64,000 nucleotides of DNA from Dallia pectoralis (taxonomy: Eukaryota > Chordata > Actinopteri > Esociformes > Umbridae), in NCBI GenBank assembly GCA_029465975.1, contig CM055745.1, positions 7,708,252-7,772,251 of the forward strand, in the 5' to 3' direction. Made by a program: the position numbers and the translations under genes. The first letter of the stretch is position 1; each line of letters starts with the position of its first letter. Below the pieces are notes generated by a model that saw only the letters and a list, made by a program, of their open reading frames with translations, was not told the DNA's origin and made no database searches. Positions 1-12,077 of this stretch are shown piece by piece.

Positions 1-1199
1 TTTCAGATCCTTTTACCCCTTTACTCTAATCAAAGAACTCATTCCATAAGCTCCAAAAAACAAATAAACAAAAAAACAGTCTGAGCTTTTTATAAGAGAA
101 GTATTATCACCATGTATCTCAGTTTTTAGAGGTCACCACTAACACTGTGAATAATGCAAAATAAAATCATAGAAAGGTTCAGAAATGTTCTATGTAGAAC
201 TGTTCTCCTCTTTGAAAATATCCTAATGGCTACTAAAGCATGATCAATTAACATTTTCTTCCAAAAACGGTTCTTCTTAGGATGGTAAACCCTTGGCCTT
301 ACAAAGACCCCTTGTTTTCCAACAAGGGTTCTTTTAATGAACTGGTTCTTGGTAGAACCTGATCCCTCCTGAAAAAAAATTGAGTGTAAACTGACAATGG
401 TATGATGGTAATTGCTAGGTAGAGAATTTATCATTTCCCTAGACTTTCCTGGGTAAATATGACTCGGGGTTACTTCAGTAGAGTGTAGTAGGGGCAATAT
501 TTTCTCTGTTGTAGGCTCTGGAATAAGATCTTCTCCGTCTTACACAATAAAGAAGTTACAGACGCTTGTGGCTTTTCCAGTCAATCATGGTGAACTGACT
601 CTTCGCTGGAGATGTTGATGCACACTAAATATATATCCCTTCTATTTTAGTAGAAAGACTTTGCATTTGAAGCCTTCTAACTGCTTTACAAAGGAAAACA
701 AAACCCTGTTACGGTTGGGTTTTTTCCTGGTTCAGAGTCCCCCCAGGGAGAGCAAAAGGGTCTCCTCGCCAGCTGATTGTAACACAGGGGCCACGCCAGC
801 GTGTATAATCTGTAATGCTCAGCTGCTTTTTACTACACACCACTGGGCCCATCCTTACCAGACTTCTGGAAGTCCTGTGGTTTGGGTGGTGCTGGCTTCG
901 TGAAGTTTCTTTTTCTTTCTCGCAGACCTAAAATCATATCTCACCACCTGAGGACAGGACAATTTATAAGCATTCACTTGCATCTGGTCAGATAATAGCG
1001 TTTGGAGAAAAACATTCCCCAAAAACAGATGGACCACTTTTTTCTATAAATTCTTTTGATACTTTTTAGGGAACCTTCCGTGATTCACCATTTAACAGCA
1101 GTGAAACTAATCTTTAGTTCTGCATACATTTTTTTGAGTTTTAGTAAAAATGTTAACCATTTCGTATAGATTTTCTACATTATACTGTACATATTATGT
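1..1199. other. No recognised gene or repeat
   Basis: Ordinary AT-rich vertebrate non-coding sequence. The short open frames here have no recognisable domain, no splice context and many alternative stops. Confidence 0.5.
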
Positions 1200-1830
1200 C
1201 TTGAGACCAGTCTCCATCGGTTGAGAACAAGCAAACGTGTGTATGAGGGCGTTGTCATCCTGGACAAGTAGAACATCATGATGGGAACAGCGTTCGCATC
1301 AGAAGCTGCATCGGATACGGTAAATTGACCTCACAACCTGTGGCCGGTATATACGACCAGTCAGAGCGACCATAGCACCCGACGTCTCTCTCGCCAGATC
1401 GCTGCCCATACCATAACAGATCCCCCGCCGCGTTTAACAGTGGTCAGGAAATAATGTGTGCCGAAGGCATCTAGTTATAGGTGAAACAGATCAGACCATA
1501 TTACTTTTTTCCATTGCCTGGTTGGTCATGGTTAAGTGCTCCTGACACCAGGTTATGTCTGTGTGTTTAGTTACAAGTGGTTTCCAAAAGGCAGCCCGGC
1601 TATTAATTCTAGCTTTCTGAAGGTCACAATGCACAGTTTTTGTTGAGAATAGGTCACAGAAGGTACATACTTATTCAAGGCTTTGCATTTGGGGCATTGA
1701 GAAACTATCCAGTTAACTGTCTATATTTTTGGTAAGATTTGACAAGGGACCAGTTTATTCCTGCAGATGCTATGCGTCCATGTTTGGCATATGCTTTCTG
1801 AATATCTGAGACTGATCCCCAGACATTGAT
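1200..1830 (-). mobile_element. Decayed Tc1-like DNA transposon (transposase remnant)
   Basis: Reading the minus strand in mixed frames gives the diagnostic landmarks of a Tc1/IS630 DDE transposase in the right order: WSD followed by an F four residues later (about 1488-1498, first catalytic Asp), GGGSVMVWAAIW (about 1392-1430), and VQDDNALIHT (about 1234-1262, second catalytic Asp in the usual QDN block). The frames are broken by stops and shifts, so no protein can be made. The third acidic block (NPIE) is not seen, so the 3' end of the gene is lost or too decayed to read. Terminal inverted repeats were not located, and both limits are approximate. The family is known to move by cut-and-paste at TA dinucleotides. 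Confidence 0.7.
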
Positions 1831-1889
1831 TCAGTTAGCATGAGCCAGCCGAGCCTGATGGTTTGAGAGTGGACCTAGTCGGAGACCCC

Positions 1890-2581
1890 CAGAGACGGAG
1901 TGCTTCAATCAGGACCAACTAAATCGGGTCCGCGGTTCACCCTAGGAAAGAGCACGAGAGCACGATGTAGGAGCCCTATAAATGTTTTGGGGGGGGATCG
2001 AATAGGACCGCGGGGGAGACACCCATGGTCCAACCACTGCTCCGGGGCTGCAGCCAGGGCCAGCAAGAGCCCTGGAGCTACAGCAACAACCCCAGCTCCA
2101 GCTGTGTGACGACCCCTTCCAGCCACCAACCTCCAGGACCCAGAGGCCCCCAGAGGGAATAAGTGGCCAGCCCCCGGAGGTGGCTGGGTGGTGGAGGGCA
2201 TGGCTGGAGCTGCCAGAGCCGCCCTACAGTGTGCCAGAGCCGGCCACCAGGTTGTTTAGTGGGGTTGGGTGGCTAATTTGATTTGATTTCACACACCAGG
2301 GGTGAATTAGCTAATCAGCTGGGCTATAATATAATATATAATAAATATATCACTTGGCTTATTATTGTTTCAATGTCATGTCTGTCAGTGTTCGGTGAGT
2401 GCTTTTCTGTCTCTGTTTTTGAAATGATTAAGTTGCGTATAGTGCAAGTTTATTTTGTATCAGTGTACATGGTTTTCCGTTTGTGTATGGTTTGTTTCTT
2501 CTTATAAATAAAAATCGATCAAACGTGTATCTGGCTCTGGTCTTGGCTTTCCTGCACTCTACACCAATTGATTGTGTGACA
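1890..2581 (+). mobile_element. Possible Gypsy-type LTR retrotransposon 3' remnant
   Basis: A GC-rich stretch (about 1890-2240) reads as a Pro/Gln-rich polypeptide with text such as GAGCTGCCAGAGCCGCC. I associate this with the region ahead of the 3' LTR of some salmonid Gypsy elements. It is followed by an AT-rich block with a TATA-like run (about 2326-2350), an AATAAA signal (about 2506) and an end in TGTGACA near 2581, which fits an LTR ending in CA. No matching 5' LTR, primer-binding site or target duplication was found. It could instead be simple GC-rich unique sequence. Confidence 0.35.
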
Positions 2582-4181
2582 ATACTCTCCAGAGAGTTAT
2601 ATGCTAGGTTTCAACAAACTCTAATTCTGTTTTAGGATAAATAACTTAAAAAAAAAATTAAAAATGATAATTTAACACCAGCCAAACTAAATAAAGATAC
2701 TTTGTAAGGATAGTTTCCCCGACAAGTGCCACGCACATCTACTAGAGTTATGAGTCTTTCTTCTCTGTCAGGCCATTAGCTAGTTAATTGAGCTCAGCTA
2801 GTTACGTAAGTAATTTCGTATTTGTGGCCGCGACATCCACATTGTGAGCAATATTCACTCATTCAACTCATTTGATTCACTAACCTTTTTAGGACCTTCC
2901 TCTGCCGCCGCCTGGTATATAAAGGTCGTGGATGACTGAGTTTGGCCACAATGATGAAGTTGGTTGTTCTCCAGCCGCTGACGTCAAATTGCCATCTCGG
3001 ATAATTCAGTTTCCATTCCCCACATTGAAGAAGCCTGTTAAGATGCTTTGAATGGTGTCGCTTTGGAAATCACGGCTCATGACAAATATAGGTAGTTCTT
3101 AATACTGTGAGTTATTATTATTTCATAAAATGAAATAAAGCTGAAATAAGATAATTATGGACATATTTATAGGCTGTTCATGGTTTTACCTTACTTGATC
3201 TGATGAGGCAAAAGCCCCTTCTAGATTATGGATACCCACCAGCGATTAAAAACAGGATCTGGATCAGAGTTGATGTTGAGAACAGGAAGGACAATGGTGG
3301 AAGATTAAATTGTGACTAAATGTAATGGGATAGGGCAAAAAGGTGTCTTAAAACATATTGGGGACATATTCACTGCACTAACGGAAGAGGAATGACAATC
3401 ATATCTCCTGTATTTCTGCCGTTCATATCTCGTCTTACGTGTTATTACGTCAACTACCTGCAGGAAATAAATGAGCCTTACATTGACCTCTGTACCCATA
3501 GTTTGAATGGTCTGATGCTGGAGAGAAACGCCGAAGGGCCCTGTCTGGTCACTGGGGCAGAGAAAGAGGCTGGGCTGCTCCCGTCACAATCCTCGGCCCA
3601 GCAGTGGCTCACTGACTGAGCTCCGTCTACAAGGCCAGCTACATCCCAACACTGTGGCTTCCTCCGTGGTGTGGCCAGCACCCAGCCAGCCACAGGAAGT
3701 GACTCCTATCGCTTCCTTTCTCTTTTCCTACCATCTCCTCCATTCTGCTCTCTCTGCTGCTGTTCTCCTCGCCCTTCCGGCGTGGAAACTCTTAGCAGGG
3801 CAAGGTTCCATGGAGCTGTGTGGGACGGTTATCGGTCAGACAGCTTTCTCTCTTTCTTTCTCTCTCTGTCTCTATCTTCCTATTGGAGGCCAAGTAGACC
3901 CACCACACAGCCAAATATAGAAGTGAGACTCACTCCGTTTTGGCTTTGCCTGGCTTTTTTAGAAACGTCTCCGCCACAGGGTAACGATTTTTCCTGATAT
4001 GCGCGTGGTGAAATGCGTAAGAACTGACCTTTTTTTCTGGTCCCTTGTGTGTCACAGATGAGACTGACATGAATAGAAGGAAAATGGGATTGCCTACTAA
4101 ATGCAAAACTGTGGTTTTAAAGTGTAAACAAGAAAAATTTCATTTAGGAGACAGATTTTATAAAAGTGAATATAGACAAAT
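2582..4181. other. No recognised gene; isolated TATA box inside
   Basis: Mixed AT-rich sequence with pyrimidine-rich patches near 3700-3880. Open frames around 3650-3997 overlap in two frames with Ser/Leu-rich low-complexity products, and I do not regard them as coding. The one structured item is the TATA/CRE cluster near 2916, listed separately. Confidence 0.5.
2915..3004 (+). promoter_or_regulatory. TATA box, CRE palindrome and a 17-codon ORF
   Basis: TATATAAAGG lies at about 2916-2925. An ATG at 2951, about 35 bp downstream, opens a 17-codon frame beginning MMKLVVLQPL and stopping at 3002-3004. A perfect CRE palindrome, TGACGTCA, sits at 2979-2986 inside that frame. The spacing suits a core promoter with a very short leader, and the hydrophobic start could be a decayed signal peptide. 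No downstream exon was identified. Chance is a real alternative. Confidence 0.25.
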
Positions 4182-4299
4182 ACATCAATGTACCTCCCTT
4201 GTATCCTAATCAACCTTTACCCCTCATATACTGTACCTCTGTTGTATCCTAATCAACCTTTAATCCTCATGCACACTGTACCTCTTGTGTATCCTAATC
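4182..4299. repeat. 43-bp minisatellite, left part
   Basis: Nearly three copies of a 43-bp unit containing CCTAATCAACCTTTACCCC and ATACACTGTACCTC. The array is continued at 6840 after an inserted hAT element. Confidence 0.9.
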
Positions 4300-6839
4300 C
4301 AGGGTTTCCCAACCTTTTTCCCAGGGGACCCAAATGTTCCATGTGTTACATTTCACGACCCCCCCCCAATGCCACAGATTCAAACATAAAAATACAGTCA
4401 TTTTAAATGTTGCGTTTTAATAAAAATTGCTATAGTTAACATCATCGAAATGAACTGGAATAGGGTCAACTTAAGAAGTGCATTGTTGTTTTACAGTAAA
4501 TTGAGTAACTGACAGCTTGTCTAAAACAGGTGACAATCTGTGCCTCGAGTTTTGTAGCACATTTTTCTACACCACTAAGTACCAGAATTAAAATCTTATA
4601 CATGTATTAATATTATGCACACGTTACTTATAACAACTATTTACACAGTTAGTGATAACAGATCTACCTGAACTGTTTCTTTAATGGGAGCTTTGGCCCT
4701 GTATTTGTCCTGCCAGCAGTAGGATGTCAGGTGTTATTTTTGTGATAGCCAGACGAAAGTCATTGTGCACATCCAATCGATTGCGTGCTTTTGTTTTGAT
4801 TGTAACAAGTGCGCTAAAAGCAGTCTCAGACAGGTATGTTGTGTCGAACGGCAGAATTACGCATGTTGAGACATGAAGTGCCAGCTTTGGAGCGATGGTT
4901 GGGCCTTTAACAAGCCAGAACTTTTTGTATCCATGTTCAAGAAAATATCTCTTTAACAGTATTTGACTGGATATCCAAAAGCTCATCCTCAGCTTGGAGA
5001 TACTCAACGTCCTCTTCTTTTGCAATGAATGGGTCCATTACCCATAAGTTTTTGGCAATATATCTACAACTGAGAACCGGGATTTCATTTCTTCTTGTAG
5101 CCGCTCCATGTGGCAGGTGAATTCTCGGACCAAAACGGTGGATATTTCGCCTCCAGACTGTTTCTGCAATGACGGAAAATGTTGTAGCTCTCCTTTCTGT
5201 AGTTTGTTTTTCCGACATTCAATTTTACGCGCAAAGGCATCCACTGTCTCCTTGCATTCCAACACATTCGCATCTGCGCCCTGCATGCGTGTGTTTGTGT
5301 CGTTATACAGCCTGAATATATCTGCTAGATATGACGTTTTAATAAGAAACTCGTCTGTCATTCTTTCGGACAATTTTAGGTTGTGGATAGTCAAAAACTC
5401 TTTAATCTTAACTTGAAGTTCAACAAAACGTGCAAGCACTTGACCGCGCGAAAGCCAGCGCACATCGGTGTGGAGGAGTGTTTGGTGCGCCTCATCCTCA
5501 CACAGTTCGGCAAAGAGCCTCTTGTTGGTTGGGCGAGCTTTTATGAAGTTCACTATCATGACGACTGTCTTGAGTGTCTCATTTAGCTCTTCGGACAGGT
5601 TTTTGCTCGCTAATGCCTGTCGATGTATCATACAATGAAACACTACGCAGTGTGGAGCCTTTTCCTTCAGGCGGCTATTGAAGCCTTTGTTCTTCCCCAT
5701 CATAGAGGCTGCCCCGTCAGTACAGCACGCAATAACATTTGCATAGGGAAGACCGTGCTTTGTAAAATAACCATCAACTGCCCCAAAAATATAATCTCCT
5801 CGGGTGGTTGTGGTCAGATTTACAGACATAAGTATGTCTTGTTTTACATCGGTTTCCTCAATGTACTGCACATACACAATCAGCACAGCCTCGTCTGCCA
5901 CCGTGGTAGTTTCATCCAGTTGGATAGAAAAGGGTCCCCTTTTCAATTTTCTATTAATGCATTTTCAACGTTTGCAGACATTCTATCAATTCTGTCTTTT
6001 ATAGTATTGTTGGACAGCGGTAAGTTTTAAAATTTGTCAGCAACCTGTGGACCACATAATATTTCTGCCATTTTAAGGCAAGCAGGTTTGATGAGCGTTT
6101 CCCCGATGGTGTGTGGTTTTTTGGCTTGTGCTAGCAAGAGCGCGCATTCAAAAGATGCGACAGTGGACTGCTTGTGATCACTTCCAACCCTTGCAAAAAT
6201 GTCCTGAATGTCTGAGGCCGATTTGCCATGACGAGTTCTCTCTTTCTAATAAAAAAACTCTCTGGGTTTCCCAGGGTCTCGGGGTGTTTAGTATCCTGGT
6301 GTCTCTTCAATTTGCAGGGTTTCATGCTTTCGTTAGCCAGTTTTTCCCCGCAAGTGACACACTCAATCCGGATCTTGTCCATTGCTAATATGAAACCAAA
6401 ATCAATAAAATTGTCCTGGTAAGCCCTCATTTTATTTTTGACCGACAAAGAGTTGCATTCTCCCTGACGTTTAGTCATACTTTTTTGCTAGTTTTTTAAA
6501 GCACATGTAGGATAAACGTTACTTTCTAGCTAGCAGACTCGTTAGCAATGTTCAAACGGTAGAGATGTTACAGCTACGGTGTCTGAAATGTGTCTGAAAG
6601 CTATGGGCTCGTTGCGAATTTATGGTGAAGATTTATATTTAATAATCCTGCAAAACATCGTTTTTTTCCATTGACAAATGAAACACTAGTCCATTTTCAC
6701 AATTGAATTGTAGAAATTCCCACAATTTTTTGTAACTTTCTATCTTTATCTTTTATTTAAATCAATTAGGCCAGGCGACCCACCAGCAAACTCTGGCGCC
6801 CCCTTGTGGGGGTCGGGCCCCCCAGGTTGGGAAATGCTG
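4300..6839 (-). mobile_element. hAT DNA transposon with intact ends and 8-bp target duplication
   Basis: The element is 2540 bp. Its left end starts CAGGGTTTCCCAACCT. The reverse complement of its right end reads CAGCATTTCCCAACCT, so the terminal inverted repeats match at 14 of 16 positions. It is flanked by a perfect 8-bp target duplication, TCCTAATC (4292-4299 and 6840-6847), the size expected for hAT. The insertion lies inside a 43-bp minisatellite. The element carries a broken ZBED-type transposase gene on the minus strand. Ends and target duplication are still clear, so the insertion is not very old although its transposase is already dead. Confidence 0.93.
4681..6478 (-). pseudogene. 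Broken hAT transposase (ZBED5/FAM200/SCAND3-like)
   Basis: This gene would supply the DDE transposase that moves the surrounding element. Three blocks in different frames are visible, in gene order on the minus strand. Block 1 (6478-6131) holds a BED-type zinc finger with C40, C43, H60 and H65. Block 2 (5946-5038, 302 codons) is the catalytic core: LDETT with D11, CCTDGAASMMG with D77, HCMIHRQALASK near residues 104-115, and HTDVRWLSRG with R163-W164, all hallmarks of this hAT group. Block 3 (5025-4681) matches the C-terminal dimerisation region. Frame breaks lie between 6131 and 5946, near 5040, and near 4945, so no full-length protein can be translated. The total span fits the usual 600 or so residues. 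I infer it is inactive. A domesticated gene is unlikely given the flanking inverted repeats and target duplication. Confidence 0.88.
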
Positions 6840-7313
6840 TCCTAATCAACCTTTACCCCTCATACACTGTACCTCTTGTGTATCCTAATCAACCTTTACC
6901 CCTCATACACTGTACCTCTTGTGTATCCTAATCAACCTTTACCCCTCATACACTGTACCTCTTGTGTATCCTAATCAACCTTTACTCATCATACACTGTA
7001 CCTCTGTTGTATCCTAATCAACCTTTACCCCTCATACACTGTACCTCTGTTGTATCCTAATCAACCTTTACCCCTCATACACTGTACCTCTGTTGTATCC
7101 TAATTAACCTTTACCCCTCATACACTGTACCTCTCGTGTATCCTAATCAACCTTTACCCCTTATACACTGTACCTCTGTTGTATCCTAATCAACCTTTAC
7201 CCCTCATACACTGTACCTCTCGTGTATCCTAATCAACCTTTACCCCTCATACACTGTACCTCTCGTGTATCCTAATCAACCTTTACTCCTCATATACTGC
7301 ACCTCTGTTGTAT
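6840..7313. repeat. 43-bp minisatellite, right part
   Basis: About 11 copies of the same 43-bp unit as 4182-4299 (for example CCTAATCAAC begins at 6841 and again at 6884). Units differ mainly in CTCTTGTG, CTCTGTTG and CTCTCGTG variants. The last copies decay near 7300. Confidence 0.93.
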
Positions 7314-7353
7314 CCTTATCATCCGTTTCTCCTCACTTTACTCCTTTTCCCAG

Positions 7354-7456
7354 GCTGCTGAAACGATGTGAGGTGTTTGGGACTGAGGTGTCTTGCAGCC
7401 CAGAAGCTCGTGTTGCGTTGGATTCACTGGAAGTCCTCCATCTAATCACACACCTG
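7354..7456 (+). CDS. Candidate internal exon of an unidentified host gene
   Basis: A 103-bp segment looks like a real coding exon. It is preceded by a long pyrimidine tract ending in CCCAG (AG at 7352-7353) and followed by the consensus donor GTAAGG (GT at 7457). Read with one leading base, it encodes 34 residues without a stop, starting LLKRCEVFGTEV and ending LEVLHLITHL. The composition is alpha-helical, with leucines and charges spaced as in a helical-repeat or coiled-coil domain. The intron phases would be 2 upstream and 0 downstream. I do not recognise the protein. No partner exon was found in the window, so the neighbouring introns would be large (over 7 kb upstream, possibly tens of kb downstream). 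A decayed or chance exon remains possible. Confidence 0.5.
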
Positions 7457-8784
7457 GTAAGGAACCACAATAATGGTCTGCATGGGTGCCAGTTCAGCCA
7501 CATTCACCACTGACTTCTCTCCCACCCCTGTTGCACCCTGCCGGATATTAAAGGACCGCTATTTACGCAGACTGGCACCCGGCGGGGCTCGTAGCAGATC
7601 GGTGAAGCCCAGTGCATGCCAATGCCACACAGACATTTGCCAGGGGTGTCCTCGATCAATTATCGCAGAAAGGCGCCAGCTTATATTGCTGTAGTATATC
7701 TGAGGTCTTGCAATCGTTCCTAATGCCGATGCTCCAAGCTCCTTGTGAGATTTTGTGGGAAAAAACCTTGGGGAAGGCACATGGTTACATCCCCGATGAC
7801 AACGTACAACGGCTGCACTTCTGCAAAGGCCCAAAGAGAAATGTAAAGATGTTTCTGACTTGGAGTTTACACATCAATTCATTCGAACGCAATCACAATT
7901 GCTGTGTCTGTATTTCTTATTGATCCCGGAGACGCGCGTTTCATTGGCCCGCTTGACACAGAGCATCTCGGCATCAACACATCTTTAATAGGCCGTCTCC
8001 ACTGCGGTCAACGTACAGGGATAAAGCCGTGTGCTGCAGGCTGGGAGACAGCTATCCCGATGGCAGGCATTCTTCAGATGGGGCCATTCTCTAGCACAGT
8101 GTGGCCCTGGCGACTCCTTTTGTACGCTCTGAGGGGGGTGACCCATTCAGCCCTATTTGGGGGGATAATAGCCCACCGCTACACTCACTTCAGCAGCCCC
8201 ATCCTCCCATCAAATTCCCCTCTTTAATTGCATTTCTTAGAAGCCGCGAGGAGCAGAGGAGGAAAAATGCAATGGGGAAGAAAAAAACGTGAAAAAAATC
8301 CATAGTGGCGAGGCTTTATTCATCCAAGCCTACGCATTGTTTTGAAACAACAAACTGTGAACCCAGTTTTGGACGAAGAAAGAGGCACAACGGTCAAAAG
8401 CATGTGGAGGACTGTCCCACCGGTTTCCAATTCAGCCGGGCCTGGCTTCTTTAATGACCGATCGGGTTGAGAATTAATCCCTCCTGGCTGGTAATGGAAG
8501 TCTCTTTAGAGGCTCAATTGCCATTGGTGGGAGACAGGGGGGCTGTTGTGTCCTTGGGATTAGAGCCGACGGAGGAATCAAAAGGCACTTCACAATACGG
8601 TAATCAGCATGTTTTCACTGTGAAAAACCCTCCCGATCCTCCATTTAGAAAACACAGAGCATTATTCTCTATCTGTCTCCATAAACCCAGACAGTTACAT
8701 GCCCTCTTATTACTGCTATGTGTTTTGTGGTACCCATCGCTAGGCAGGCTGAGGTGAGTGAATGAAGGGAAGTAAAGAGGACAG
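7457..8784. other. No recognised feature (possible intron)
   Basis: Unique-looking sequence between the candidate exon and the 48-bp array. Short open frames on both strands overlap each other and show no domain or splice signals that I trust. Confidence 0.5.
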
Positions 8785-9855
8785 CCACTGCCTCGTTCCC
8801 CAGGCTGGATGAGGCCTCACCTCCATGGACACCCACTGCCTCGTTCCCAAGGCTGGATGAGGCCTCACCTCCATGGACACCAACTGCCTCGTTCCCAAGG
8901 CTGGATGAGGCCTCACCTCCATGGACACCAACTGCCTCGTTCCCAAGGCTGGATGAGGCCTCACCTCCATGGACACCAACTGCCTCGTTCCCCAGGTTGG
9001 ACGAGGCCTCACCTCCATGGACACCCACTGCCTCGTTCCCAAGGCTGGATGAGGCCTCACCTCCATGGACACCAACTGCCTCGTTCCCAAGGCTGGATGA
9101 GGCCTCACCTCCATGGACACCAACTGCCTCGTTCCCAAGGCTGGATGAGGCCTCACCTCCATGGACACCAACTGCCTCGTTCCCAAGGCTGGATGAGGCC
9201 TCACCTCCATGGACACCAACTGCCTCGTTCCCCAGGTTGGACGAGGCCTCACCTCCATGGACACCCACTGCCTCGTTCCCAAGGCTGGATGAGGCCTCAC
9301 CTCCATGGACACCAACTGCCTCGTTCCCAAGGCTGGATGAGGCCTCACCTCCATGGACACCAACTGCCTCGTTCCCAAGGCTGGATGAGGCCTCACCTCC
9401 ATGGACACCCACTGCCTCGTTCCCAAGGCTGGATGAGGCCTCACCTCCATGGACAGCCACGCCTCGTTCCCAAGGCTGGATGAGGCCTCACCTCCATGGA
9501 CACCAACTGCCTCGTTCCCAAGGCTGGATGAGGCCTCACCTCCATGGACACCCACTGCCTCGTTCCCAAGGCTGGATGAGGCCTCACCTCCATGGACAGC
9601 CACGCCTCGTTCCCCAGGTTGGACGAGGCCTCACCTCCATGGACACCCACTGCCTCGTTCCCAAGGCTGGATGAGGCCTCACCTCCATGGACACCAACTG
9701 CCTCGTTCCCAAGGCTGGATGAGGCCTCACCTCCATGGACACCAACTGCCTCGTTCCCAAGGCTGGATGAGGCCTCACCTCCATGGACACCAACTGCCTC
9801 GTTCCCCAGGTTGGACGAGGCCTCACCTCCATGGACACCCACTGCCTCTGCTCCA
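8785..9855. repeat. 48-bp minisatellite, about 22 copies
   Basis: The unit includes CTGCCTCGTTCCCAAGGCT and GAGGCCTCACCTCCATGG. Because 48 is a multiple of 3, long frames stay open on both strands; these are repeat artefacts. Two units (near 9455 and 9599) are 47 bp. A variant unit with CCCCAGGTTGGACGAG recurs at about 8991, 9231, 9612 and 9804. The first spacing is 240 bp, exactly five units, showing block duplication. Confidence 0.95.
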
Positions 9856-10510
9856 TGGAAACTGAGAAATTCTCATCTCTTCTGAAGTTAACCCTTCACT
9901 AGATTCAGTTTCACAGAACCGTCACTGCAAACATCCACAGCAGACAACTGGTGGACATTCATAGCAACATAGAAAAGGCCAAGCACTTGAAATGTTCACA
10001 GAGTGCTATAATGTTGCCTGCCAGTCAACATTCATATTATCAAAGTTCCTATTCAGCTTTAAATTGATTGGTAATCATTAAAACCGCACGGCAACAACCA
10101 TATCCACCGGAAACTGACTGCAGAACACTGTACTGCATATTTTGTAGAACAAAGGCTTGAGAACAAAAAGTAATTTTATGGGCAGGCATGTTGACTGATT
10201 AACTGCATACAACTCGAAACAAGGACCATCTGGGAAGACAGGATGAAAAGAGGGAGAAAAGAGCAGGATGAATAGTCACAGATAAAAAAACAGGGACGCT
10301 TTCATATCGTTACTGTTCGTATGGTGTCCGTCGTTTCGTAATGTGCACAGTTTCCTTATCTGGTACCATGTAGCTATATATAACGCCAATCATAAATGAG
10401 AGAAATAGTTATAGCTAGATTTATCTAACCCGAAATGTTATTTTTTTATTAGGAATGACCTTCTGTACAGAGAGACCTGTTGTTAACAGGGGACCGATAA
10501 AACATATGCT
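9856..10510. other. No recognised feature
   Basis: AT-rich sequence without convincing open frames or repeats. Confidence 0.5.
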
Positions 10511-10594
10511 GGTTCCAAAGACCTGCCAGAACCAAGACCAGAACCAGGACCAGAACCAGGGCCGGAACCAAAAACGGAACCAGAACCATGACCA
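10511..10594. repeat. Short ACCAGA-type tandem repeat
   Basis: A degenerate 6- and 12-bp repeat based on ACCAGAACCAGG, about seven copies. It encodes Asn-Gln-Asp repeats in a frame that I do not consider a gene. Confidence 0.8.
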
Positions 10595-12077
10595 GGTGTT
10601 ACCTCTAGCACATATCCATCTATTTAGGGCACATTTTGCTGGTGTGACTACTGCAAGTTGTGCCCAACTGGCCAATAAAAAGCCAGACTTCAGGGCCCTT
10701 GTCAACCATGTTCCATTATTGAAAAAAAGCCATGGAAAAAAAAGCAGTGAACCTGGAGGGACAACCAACACCGCATCCCGGGAACATGAGTCTATTTAAC
10801 TGACACCCAACTTACTGATCAGGAGAACTCTTAATGAGCCGCTTAATTAAACACCTGTGTACAACCCTGACAATCTGTCCAATCAGAATGTCAGTCAACC
10901 GCCCTCAAACAGATTTGTCGGCGAAGCACTTAAAAAGACATGGAAGTCAACGTTAAATGAAGAACTGAGCAGAGACACAAAGGATATTGCCTTACTGGAT
11001 GTTTCCTCCAACAGGGTTTGGCCATTTGAGGTCTTTGTAAGAAAACCCTGTGTGGTTCTTTGGTCGGTGTGATCCATGTCTGTGATGTCAGTCTCCTTTA
11101 ATTCACCAGCCACCACTGAATCATAGACTGCGGTGTAGACTTGTTGGCTTAACCCCTGGATCTATGAGCTGTAGCTTGTGGACTAACAAACCATTAACAA
11201 TAAGAGACAACCAACACAGAGGGAGGAGTGGAAAAATCTATGTGTTCTTACCCTATTGCTTACCCTAGGTCATAGGATAATATAGGGAGACATTGCCTGC
11301 GATGATGAAGAGGGCAGTGACAAAGAGTCTATGGTCTCAGAAGGGCAGAGAGGCTGTGGAAACGGACCCGGTGAAAACAGGTCGCCGGTCAGAGATCAGA
11401 CCACAGCCTTTCAGGATCTAAACCGTACAGGCTGCTAGACAGACAGACGAGAGCACAATACGGGCCCCGAGTTTAAGTTCCAGAAGAAGATGGCTACCAG
11501 AATGATCAACTCCCACGCATTCCTGACCAACCCCCCGTTACCGTCTACCGCTGTGAGCTTGTCGCAACGACCTTAGTTCAATTGTAGATGAGAAATGTAG
11601 GGGAACAAAATGTTGGTCCTGTTCTGAACAAGGAGTGTGATGATGATAGGAGAAGATGATATCCGGGCGACCGTAACCGTGTGTGGCGGACACTGTGATG
11701 ACGGATGAGTTACTTCACTTCCCCACTCGCCGGCGTTCTCCTGTCTCTCTTCGCCCAGTGAATTGTGTAACCCTGTCAGCAAAAACAGGAGCGGGGGTTT
11801 GCAAACGTGTTCACTTTAGTCTGTGAGAGATAGAAGGAGCGAAAGAGAGATGGATAGAAAGAGATGGGAACAGGTCTGAGGCGAGTTTGGCAGCTTTCCA
11901 CAGAGACCATTAATAGCCCAGAGAGTGTACAGAGCGTGCTACAATCCTCTCCTCCCTTTCCCTGCTCACTCCTCTGGCTATGTCCCAAATAGCATACCAA
12001 GACATTAAGGTACGCTTGGATATACTGTTGTTCCCCTGGGCCTACAAATAGAACCAAATACACAATGTGACTTGTGA
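10595..12077. other. No recognised feature
   Basis: Unique-looking non-coding sequence. Short open frames on both strands lack recognisable domains. Confidence 0.5.

Noticed and set aside
3654..3997. Two overlapping plus-strand open frames
   Set aside because: Two frames over the same pyrimidine-rich DNA with low-complexity products and no splice or promoter support.
8669..9885. Long open frames on both strands rich in GVHGGEASS or RPHLHGH repeats
   Set aside because: The 48-bp period is divisible by three, so any stop-free frame persists. The minisatellite is sufficient explanation.
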